Assembly (NCBI GenBank): GCA_964448045.1 | Contig: CAYUVF010000069.1 | Location: 1 to 17,992 of the forward strand | Reading direction: 5' to 3' | Length of the DNA: 17,992 nucleotides | Origin: CAYUVF01 sp964448045 | GTDB lineage: Bacteria; Bacteroidota; Rhodothermia; Rhodothermales; Salinibacteraceae | Notes under the pieces: generated by a model | The model's database searches: none | Told to the model about the DNA's origin: nothing | The model's input: the letters and a program-made list of their open reading frames with translations, nothing else | Shown: positions 8,901 to 13,875 of the stretch, one piece after another | How the letters are laid out: every line of letters starts with the position of its first letter | Numbering within the stretch: position 1 is the first letter of the stretch | Translations under genes and position numbers: made by a program

Positions 8901-8987
8901 GTTATCGTACCGCTTGCCGATAAAGGAGCGATCGCTGCACCCCACCAGCAAAGCGGCACACAAAACGAATAACGAAAAACGACGCAT
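5979..8987 (-). CDS. SprE/PorW-like TPR lipoprotein, putative type IX secretion component
   Basis: This encodes a 1002-aa lipoprotein. The signal peptide MRRFSLFVLCAALLVGC ends in a lipobox with Cys17. Directly after it, RYDNFTAFYNTFYNAQKAFDKG resembles, from memory, the conserved N-terminus of SprE/PorW, a TPR lipoprotein needed for type IX secretion and gliding in Bacteroidota. A second family-like motif lies at about 473-506 (FLFHN, then EQQWGRRPLVPNWRRR). Tetratricopeptide-type helical repeats fill roughly residues 60-350 and 570-735, with a charged segment between. Residues about 746-870 and 908-1002 are Asp/Ser/Pro/Ala-rich and flank one more helical repeat. The start is the ATG at 8987 because the signal peptide begins there, although the frame opens 24 codons earlier. 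The gene starts 68 nt after pyk and is probably cotranscribed. Assignment rests on motif recall, not alignment. Confidence 0.75.
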   Translation of the reverse strand: MRRFSLFVLCAALLVGCSDRSFIGKRYDNFTAFYNTFYNAQKAFDKGVEAMNQSEQPIDRTTYLPLFRSPAQTSNTQAFEDAISKSADVLREHPNSKWVDDALLMIGKSYFYQRNYVGAEQKFREVIGLGSGLEGEARFWLARSLIAAGRYAAADEHLRTSLALDDDFGRWTAMMSLAQGELAVKRENWSAAAEALARGLEGDVGGDEAARAAFLLGQVQETLGNFEAAAAAYERAASYRARYELNYAARISAVRASGLHGQPEQALNELRSMESDDKNFEKRAELRLLRGRLYQAMGRTAEARSAYRELLYGDDAAQGEVAGRTHYALGLLYRDALENYSVAAAHFDTASASIRPPGGSSSRGGDQDQPTPAPSAITDSEEQAAIFGEVADKSEAVARLDSLLRLGTMGEQDFRRFVADLRAQRAREQAQQEQARRDRESARRFNAANASNSGQREGDSPTTAAAATGSSDAGFLFHNDLVRAQQARRNFEQQWGRRPLVPNWRRRTAIVNQTSTAEGAAEGAVDSLAAEQPGAIGRPAADAGREASGAALVDISDVPRDSASQAQMRNQRALARYELGNALFLAVGRPDSAITWYRRVVENAHNASVARRALYALAEAHSALGDSTRARELYRRLLTQHPDSEFARRAREQLGVAPAPQAAPSDSMSLAETAYASAYDAWQNDRHDDALQQMVRVAQQFPQTTIAPRALLAAGSIFMEQRPPDSLTATTPLPDVFTSILEAQPKITAAPDSAQSPALSDSTRRSMQVPGAVGDSTRAARPDSMRRPPAASDSLQRRPPADSTARPMNSDTTGTSVWPDSVVAADSTARSSAVVPDSARADAVGAAPADTLRSSSVGDSASSDPAADKAPAGPVLRTLFSYISEQYPQSPQADRASRVLDALDAAAGAAASDSTAAPDSAAAPDVPSDTSRTAAPADTLGTPPSNTSPPPDSAAAPDSTALPPPPSPRADPDTAATPPDTSSALPGPRSSTPPDSSAQQRN
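5982..6266 (-). repeat. Low-complexity D-S/T-rich C-terminal tail coding region
   Basis: This stretch codes for about the last 95 residues of the SprE-like lipoprotein. They are almost entirely Ala, Pro, Ser, Thr and Asp, with recurring PDSA, PDST and ADTL units. At DNA level it shows as recurrent CGAATCGG-type words on the plus strand. Six of the triplets fit the Bacteroidota O-glycosylation sequon D-(S/T)-(A/I/L/M/T/V). Confidence 0.7.
6378..6752 (-). repeat. Low-complexity D-S/T-rich internal region
   Basis: This codes for about residues 746-870 of the SprE-like lipoprotein, built of irregular repeats of the form (P/A/S/G)-D-S-(T/A/M/L/V)-x-R. I count twelve D-(S/T)-(A/L/M/T/V) triplets. 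The word GAATCGG or GAATCAG recurs on the plus strand with irregular spacing. This suggests expansion by slippage or unequal recombination rather than strict tandem copies. Confidence 0.7.
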
Positions 8988-9055
8988 CGACGCACCGTCG
9001 CAAGCCAATGAATACTTCGGAGCCGCCCCGGACGAGCCCTCCCGCGGCGGACGCC

Positions 9056-10483
9056 TCACACGGCGCTGACGTGAACCATGTTGGTGCGCCCGCGGGCCGG
9101 TAGCGGCATGCCCGCCGTGATGACAATCTGATCGCCCGCACTCACGATACCTTTCTCTCTAAGCACCTGATGCACGAGCGCGATGCCCCGGTCGGTGTCT
9201 TCCTGAAAGGGGATGTGGAACGCTTGAGTTCCCCAGAGCACGCCCAGGCGTCCGACTACGTTTTCATTGTCAGTAAACGCGTAGATGGGCATGCTGGGCC
9301 GATGCCGGGCAATCGAGCGGGCCGTGGCACCTGAGTTAGTCAGGCAACAGATGGCCTGTGCGCCCACCTGCTCGGCGAGACGGCACGCCGTAAAACTCAC
9401 CGAGGCGGTGACGTCCCCCGACTGCTCCAGCCGCCCCGGCGGATTGTCGAGCCCCTCGCGGAAGGTCCACCGGTGCCGTTCCGCCTCCTGTATGATCTGG
9501 TCCATGGTATTGACCACGCGCACCGGGTAGTCCCCGACAGCCGTTTCGCCGGAGAGCATCACGGCGTCACTCCCATCGAGCACGGCGTTGGCGACGTCGC
9601 TGGCCTCGGCGCGGGTGGGCCGCGGGTTTTCGATCATCGACTCCAGCATCTCCGTCGCCGTAATCACCGGCTTGGCCGCCGCCATGCACTTGCGAATCAG
9701 CATCTTCTGCGTGCTCGGCACTTTCTGCATCGGCATCTCAATGCCCATATCGCCGCGGGCGACCATTACCCCGTCCGACACTTTAATGATCTCATCAATC
9801 CGGTCGACGGCCTCGGGCTTTTCGATTTTAGAGATGATGCTGGTCGTCTTGCCCGCCTGATCGATACGCCGCCGGAGCTTCTTGACGTCGCTGGGCTCGC
9901 GCACGAATGAGAGCGCGATGATATCCACGCCCACCTCCAGCCCAAACTCCAGATCCTCCATATCTTTCTCGGTAAGCGACGGGGTATTGGTGCGAATGTG
10001 CGGCATGTTCACGCCCTTACGCGAGCGCAGCGGTCCCCCCGTGATTACCCGGGTGAGCACGGCATCGTCCCGGATCTCAGTGACCTCCAGCTCCAGCAAA
10101 CCGTCGTCGAGCAGGATGCGCCCCCCCGTGCTCAGGTCCTCGGCGAGTGTCGGATAGTCGATGTAGATTCGGTCCTGGTCGCCTTCGTCGATGGGCTCGG
10201 TGGTGAGAAGCAGATCGTCGCCCTCGCGCAAGAGCACTCCCCCCTCTTTCATGGGACCGACGCGGATCTTTGGCCCCTGCAAGTCCTGCATTACCGATAC
10301 CTTCTGCCCCTCGGCCTCCGCCGCGGCCCGCACGTTCTTCATGCGCTCGTGGTGCTCGTCGTGCGAGCCGTGCGAGAAGTTCAGCCGGGCCACGTTCATT
10401 CCGGCGCGGACCAGCGCGCGAATGGTCTCCTGATCCGACGTAGCCGGACCCAGCGTGCAGACGATCTTTGTGCGGCGTTCCAT
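9056..10483 (-). CDS. pyk: Pyruvate kinase
   Basis: This encodes a 475-aa pyruvate kinase, which transfers phosphate from phosphoenolpyruvate to ADP at the end of glycolysis. The N-terminus MERRTKIVCTLGPA is typical. The B domain spans about residues 68-165. Catalytic SKIEKPEA (218-225) contains Lys219 and Glu221, MVARGDMG (240-247) contains the metal-binding Asp245, and TATEMLESM is at 275-283. A C-terminal regulatory domain is present, and the length is normal. The segment DLQGPKIRVG (67-76) has Leu, Gln, Lys and Val where K+-dependent enzymes have Thr, Lys, Glu and Thr, which predicts a K+-independent enzyme. The gene begins 129 nt after the M50 protease gene, and a candidate promoter lies in that gap. 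The SprE-like gene follows after 68 nt. Confidence 0.97.
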   Translation of the reverse strand: MERRTKIVCTLGPATSDQETIRALVRAGMNVARLNFSHGSHDEHHERMKNVRAAAEAEGQKVSVMQDLQGPKIRVGPMKEGGVLLREGDDLLLTTEPIDEGDQDRIYIDYPTLAEDLSTGGRILLDDGLLELEVTEIRDDAVLTRVITGGPLRSRKGVNMPHIRTNTPSLTEKDMEDLEFGLEVGVDIIALSFVREPSDVKKLRRRIDQAGKTTSIISKIEKPEAVDRIDEIIKVSDGVMVARGDMGIEMPMQKVPSTQKMLIRKCMAAAKPVITATEMLESMIENPRPTRAEASDVANAVLDGSDAVMLSGETAVGDYPVRVVNTMDQIIQEAERHRWTFREGLDNPPGRLEQSGDVTASVSFTACRLAEQVGAQAICCLTNSGATARSIARHRPSMPIYAFTDNENVVGRLGVLWGTQAFHIPFQEDTDRGIALVHQVLREKGIVSAGDQIVITAGMPLPARGRTNMVHVSAV

Positions 10484-10562
10484 AGGGTCAATCCATTAAT
10501 CATGGGGCAGCGAAGAGACCGGGCGGCTTCGATGCGGGTGGAGGGCCGCACGGCATACCCCC

Positions 10563-10592
10563 AATATAACCGTCGAACCGGGATCCGCAAAA
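10563..10592 (-). promoter_or_regulatory. Candidate promoter of pyk
   Basis: On the minus strand TATATT (10568-10563) lies 18 bp from TTTTGC (10592-10587). The TTTGC-N18-TAnnnT layout is similar to that of the candidate rpsG promoter, and TATATTGG is close to the Bacteroidota -7 element TAnnTTTG. It lies in the only gap between the M50 gene and pyk and would give a leader of about 70 nt. It is recognised by eye only. Confidence 0.35.
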
Positions 10593-10612
10593 GCCTGCGC
10601 GGCCTGCTCCGA

Positions 10613-11752
10613 TCAAGATTGGAGAACATTTTCGGGGTCGGACTGGACCTCGCGGCCCCCCAGCCGAGCCTGCCGCCCCTTGAGCGCCGAAGACACCATC
10701 ATCAGCTCGCCGACGTTTTCGAGCGTCAGCAGGCCTACGATCTGATCGTTGCGAAGAACCGGCACCGTCGAGCAGTTGGCCTGCTGCATGCGGCTGAGCG
10801 CTTCGTCGAGCATGGCGCCCGCTTCGACGCTGAAGCACTCGGCATCGGCCACCTCGCGAACAGGCGTCTCGCGGCCCCGATTAGAGAGAGCCTGCAGGAG
10901 CGGACGGCGGCGCAGAAGGCCGATGACCCGCCCGTCGTCCACCACGGGGAAGTCGTGCTCCGAGCCGGCCAGCAGCTTATCGACCGCGTCGCCGAGCGTG
11001 TCGTCGGGCGCGAGTGTCTGGAAGCGCGTCATCATCGCCTGGCGGACGGGCATGCCCTCGGTGAGCGCGCGCATCATGGCCTGCTGTGCCTCCTGCTGCG
11101 CCCCGACGTAGACGAACAGCGCGATGAACAGCAGGATCGGGTTGAGCATCACGAGGCCGAGCAGGCCGAACAAAATCGCCATCCCCTGCCCGATGTTGGC
11201 CGCCGTCTGCGTCGCCTCGGCGTAGTCGTTGCGCGTGGCGAGCAGCGCGCGGAGGACGCGCCCGCCATCCATCGGGAAGGCGGGCAGCAGGTTGAACCCC
11301 ACCAGCGCCGCGTTAATCCACAGGAGCGTGGCGAGCATGTTGCTGCCGGGGTTGAGCAGCGTCTCGGGCTGGTACGATCCGCCCGTCACGCTGATGAGAA
11401 CGGCCAGCACGAGCGCAATCGCCACGTTCACGGCCGGCCCTGCAATCGCAATCCAGAACTCCTTCATTGGCTCGGAGGGCAGGCGCTCCAGCCGCGCGAT
11501 GCCGCCAATCGGGTAGATGGTGATGCTGCGCGTGGGCACCTTGAAGCGCCGCGCCGTGAGCGCATGTCCCAGCTCGTGCAGCACGACGCAGGCGAAAACG
11601 CCCAGAATCAGCCCGACGCCCACCAGCGCCGCCGCTACCGTATTGCCCTGAAACAGGTAAAAGGCGAAGATCCCGGCGAGCAGCAGCAAAAACGTCCAGT
11701 GTAAAAAGATGCCGATGCCGGCAACCGACCCGATCTTGAGCGACTTTTTCAT
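10613..11752 (-). CDS. Site-2-type M50 intramembrane metalloprotease with tandem CBS domains
   Basis: This encodes a 379-aa polytopic membrane protein. Hydrophobic segments fill about residues 10-220. They carry the zinc site HELGH (59-63) and the second M50 motif NLLPAFPMDGGR (154-165), in which Asp162 is the third ligand. Two CBS domains follow, at about 235-290 and 297-352. M50 proteases cut substrates within the membrane; CBS pairs commonly bind adenine nucleotides and so could tune activity to energy state. The family is often annotated 'site-2 protease family protein'; the substrate is unknown. The start is the ATG at 11752, giving MKKSLKIGSV and then the first membrane helix. It lies 130 nt downstream of a lipoprotein gene, with a 14-bp perfect palindrome in between. 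Confidence 0.92.
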   Translation of the reverse strand: MKKSLKIGSVAGIGIFLHWTFLLLLAGIFAFYLFQGNTVAAALVGVGLILGVFACVVLHELGHALTARRFKVPTRSITIYPIGGIARLERLPSEPMKEFWIAIAGPAVNVAIALVLAVLISVTGGSYQPETLLNPGSNMLATLLWINAALVGFNLLPAFPMDGGRVLRALLATRNDYAEATQTAANIGQGMAILFGLLGLVMLNPILLFIALFVYVGAQQEAQQAMMRALTEGMPVRQAMMTRFQTLAPDDTLGDAVDKLLAGSEHDFPVVDDGRVIGLLRRRPLLQALSNRGRETPVREVADAECFSVEAGAMLDEALSRMQQANCSTVPVLRNDQIVGLLTLENVGELMMVSSALKGRQARLGGREVQSDPENVLQS

Positions 11753-11817
11753 GGCGGCGTCCAGATTGTGGGCAGAGACGGATTATGTGAACGCCCGATG
11801 CGGATACGGCGTTTCTC

Positions 11818-11839
11818 GGGGCCGAGGCGGATCGGCCCC
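11818..11839. repeat. GC-rich inverted repeat upstream of the M50 protease gene
   Basis: GGGGCCGA (11818-11825) and TCGGCCCC (11832-11839) are a perfect 8-bp inverted repeat around a 6-nt spacer, between the 307-aa lipoprotein gene and the M50 gene. No U-tract follows in the minus direction, so it would be at best a weak terminator or a transcript-end stem. Confidence 0.45.
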
Positions 11840-11845
11840 TTTCAC

Positions 11846-11859
11846 GAAAACATGTTTTC
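11846..11859. promoter_or_regulatory. Perfect 14-bp palindrome, candidate operator
   Basis: The sequence GAAAACATGTTTTC is a perfect palindrome without a spacer, 93 nt upstream of the M50 protease start codon and 23 nt beyond the end of the lipoprotein gene. Its AT-rich arms stand out from the GC-rich surroundings. The form is that of a binding site for a homodimeric helix-turn-helix repressor. No regulator can be named. Confidence 0.4.
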
Positions 11860-11882
11860 TGCGCTTCCCCTGATGAGCGCCG

Positions 11883-12806
11883 TCACGGCCGCGCCTCGAT
11901 GCGCTCCAGCATCGGCCACAGGTTTTCTTCCCAGTACGGCGTGCGCAGATGCTCCACGAGCCGCATGCGGTAGCTGCCGCTGCCACTTTCCAGCTGCAGC
12001 AGCAGGCGCGCGCCTCCCGTGCCGCGCCAGTACGTTTCGGTCGAATCGACGGTCTCCGCGATGGGCGACGGGGCCCGTTCGCTGTACGTCAGCCGGATGC
12101 GCTCGGCCGGCGTCGGGGTGCCGGCATAATCGAGCGTGTCGGGCGTGAGCCGTTCGGCCTCAACGGGGACAAACTGGCCATCCGGGCGAATTACGTTGAA
12201 GCCGACCGGCTCGCCATCCGCAACGTCGAGCGCGCGAACGAACAGCGGCACCTCGGCCGCGGGCACGGTCCGCGGCTGATAGGCATACCGGTTGGTCTCG
12301 TTGCCGTAGTCATCGCTTCGTTTCAGGTAGTCGATGGAGCCGGTCATGTGGAAAGCGTACTCTTCATACAGGTTGGAGCACCAGTCGAAGCTGGTCAGCG
12401 AACGCTTGAAGGGTCGCAAGTCGCGTTGCCGGGCGTTCGTGACGTAGTTCCGCTTGTACTGGTACGACCCGCTTTCAAACTCGTAAAAGAGTGCATATTT
12501 GAAGGCCGGCTCCCCGGCATCGCCGCCCTCGGCTTTGGTCATCTGGCCCACGGTGAAGTCGTGCTTGACGAGGTACGTGCCCACCATGAACGCCTGCGAG
12601 TCGGGCTCGCTGTACTGATTGAAATTGCGCTCGACGCGGTAGAAGGCCACCTCGGCCTGGCCGTCGTTCCAGCGGTCGGCGGTCAAGTACGCTTGATCGG
12701 TGATGGCTTCGGCCGATTCGGAGTCGACGGAGGGGCGGCAGGCGGCAAGGACGCTGCCGAGAAGCAGGGCGGCAGCGGCGAGTCGGATAAACGGTACGCG
12801 CGGCAT
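11883..12806 (-). CDS. Lipoprotein of unknown function
   Basis: This encodes a 307-aa predicted lipoprotein. The signal peptide MPRVPFIRLAAAALLLGSVLAAC gives a lipobox with Cys23. The mature part starts YLTADRWNDGQAEVAFYRVE and contains FKYALFYEF (102-110) and SFDWCSNLYEEYAF (139-152). This order of segments (WNDGQAEV followed by a WC-containing strand) recalls a Bacteroidota lipoprotein family that databases often mislabel 'septum formation inhibitor Maf'; I hold that link loosely. The frame remains open 59 codons upstream, but the ATG at 12806 begins the signal peptide, so it is the start. It lies 183 nt after the two-gene unit and 130 nt before the M50 protease gene. Confidence 0.75.
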   Translation of the reverse strand: MPRVPFIRLAAAALLLGSVLAACRPSVDSESAEAITDQAYLTADRWNDGQAEVAFYRVERNFNQYSEPDSQAFMVGTYLVKHDFTVGQMTKAEGGDAGEPAFKYALFYEFESGSYQYKRNYVTNARQRDLRPFKRSLTSFDWCSNLYEEYAFHMTGSIDYLKRSDDYGNETNRYAYQPRTVPAAEVPLFVRALDVADGEPVGFNVIRPDGQFVPVEAERLTPDTLDYAGTPTPAERIRLTYSERAPSPIAETVDSTETYWRGTGGARLLLQLESGSGSYRMRLVEHLRTPYWEENLWPMLERIEARP

Positions 12807-12911
12807 GGACGATTCGTGGGGTTGATTCGGAGACAAAGAGCGAATCGGATCGTGTACCGGCTTTGTACGGAAGCGCCCGGCATCGGATCTGGGCATGGCG
12901 CATCCACACCA

Positions 12912-12952
12912 ACGCCTCCGCGCCACGGACGTAGCGTCCGGCACGGAGGCGT
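12912..12952 (-). terminator. Terminator-like long hairpin without U-tract
   Basis: ACGCCTCCG (12912-12920) pairs perfectly with CGGAGGCGT (12944-12952). Inside, CGGAC (12926-12930) pairs with GTCCG (12936-12940) around a 5-nt loop. The whole 41-nt element could fold into one long stem with a small internal loop. It starts 37 nt after the stop codon of the 141-aa gene. No T-run follows on the minus strand, so it may be a factor-dependent terminator, a transcript-end stabiliser, or one copy of a dispersed palindromic repeat. Confidence 0.45.
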
Positions 12953-12989
12953 GGAACTGGAGGCAATGAAGAGGGCGGGCCAAGGGGCC

Positions 12990-13415
12990 TCAGTCGCGGG
13001 AGCGCCAGAACCAGAGGACGCCGAGGAGCGCTCCCAGCGCGGCAACGAGGCCCAGCGTCCAACCCGGTCGCTGGCGGGCTGCTTCGCGAACGGTGGAGCG
13101 GGCGCGCACTTCGACGTCCGGGAGATCGAGCAGGCGCATCACCCCACCCGGCCGGGCGTCCGCTCCGACACGCGCAAGGGTTTCCCCCTGCAGGCGCACC
13201 TCGGCGGTGAGGCCGGCGGTGCGCAGCAGCCGGCTGGCCCGGGTGAGCCGCTCGCGCCGCGTACGACCTCGGAGTGGGGCCGTGTTCATCAGGTGCTGCC
13301 CGGCATGGAGCGACGACAGCTCGATCACGATCGTGTCGCCGGTGCCCCGGACGGTCACCGCCTCGCCGTCGACGACGAGGTCAAGATCCGCTTCAATGTC
13401 GAATGGGCGGGCCAT
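12990..13415 (-). CDS. Tail-anchored membrane protein of unknown function
   Basis: This encodes a 141-aa protein with no N-terminal signal. The first hundred residues look like a mixed beta/alpha soluble domain (DLVVDGEAVTVRGTGDTIVIEL at the start, then a basic RGRTRRERLTRA stretch at 49-60). A single hydrophobic helix (about 119-137, WTLGLVAALGALLGVLWFW) is followed by RSRD. This topology predicts a cytoplasmic domain anchored by its C-terminus. I do not recognise the family. The ATG at 13415 lies 5 nt after the stop codon of the 69-aa gene, so the two are almost certainly cotranscribed and probably translationally coupled. A long hairpin follows the stop. Confidence 0.7.
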   Translation of the reverse strand: MARPFDIEADLDLVVDGEAVTVRGTGDTIVIELSSLHAGQHLMNTAPLRGRTRRERLTRASRLLRTAGLTAEVRLQGETLARVGADARPGGVMRLLDLPDVEVRARSTVREAARQRPGWTLGLVAALGALLGVLWFWRSRD

Positions 13416-13420
13416 AGGGG

Positions 13421-13630
13421 TTACTGGTTGGCCTCGTCTTTCGTGCGGATCCGGACGGTGCCGTTAAGCTTCCAGTGGGCGTGGTCGGCGTCGCTTCCGG
13501 CGTGGCTCGGCACGAAGACGTCGAGGTTGTCAAATTCATACGTGATTTCGGCGCCGCGGCCCGTCAGTTTATCGTAGAGGCCAATCGCGAGTTCGGGCCA
13601 CGTTTCGGTTGCTTGCTTGGTTTCAGCCAT
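13421..13630 (-). CDS. Small conserved-looking protein of unknown function
   Basis: This encodes a 69-aa soluble protein, MAETKQATETWPELAIGLYD at the start, then a compact segment with EITYEFDNLDVFVPS and HAHWKLNGTVRIRT. The dense pattern of aromatic, His and acidic residues is that of a real folded domain rather than a chance frame. It gives me a vague sense of a small family widespread in bacteria, but I cannot name it or give a function. The ATG at 13630 is preferred; an alternative ATG eight codons upstream adds only MPTTLYLI. The next gene, a tail-anchored protein, begins 5 nt downstream, so a functional partnership at the membrane is a reasonable guess. Confidence 0.7.
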   Translation of the reverse strand: MAETKQATETWPELAIGLYDKLTGRGAEITYEFDNLDVFVPSHAGSDADHAHWKLNGTVRIRTKDEANQ

Positions 13631-13712
13631 GATCAGATACAGGGTAGTTGGCAAAAGAGTAGCTTGATTGCAGTGCTTTGATCGGATTCACGTGCGGGTA
13701 GTTCTGCTGCGA

Positions 13713-13757
13713 TGCAATATTTCCGTAATGCGAGCGCTATTAGCCGCAGATATTGCA
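13713..13757. promoter_or_regulatory. Inverted repeat in the divergent promoter region
   Basis: TGCAATAT (13713-13720) and ATATTGCA (13750-13757) are perfect 8-bp inverted repeats 29 bp apart, in the 245-bp gap between the minus-strand 69-aa gene and the plus-strand SDR gene. A further TTGCAA occurs at 13829-13834. The half-sites could bind a dimeric regulator controlling both directions. The gap also holds a plus-strand TACAAT at 13819-13824, a possible -10 box without a good -35. I see no other feature in the gap. Confidence 0.35.
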
Positions 13758-13875
13758 ACGTCGTGACGATCGCAGGCTCGTAGAGCCCCGATCTGCAAAC
13801 AGAGTTCCCGATGTCGAGTACAATTCACTTGCAACCTCTCTACATTCCTTCCGACGCTCAACCGCTCGGCCCGCC

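Noticed and set aside
9998..11704. 568-codon plus-strand open frame opposite pyk and the M50 gene
   Set aside because: It spans two well-supported minus-strand genes and the gap between them. Its composition (runs of Arg, His, Gln) is that of an antisense shadow.
13753..13875. 41-codon N-terminal extension of the SDR protein
   Set aside because: It is Arg-rich and non-conserved in appearance, covers the inverted repeat in the promoter region, and precedes a normal start for a Rossmann protein.
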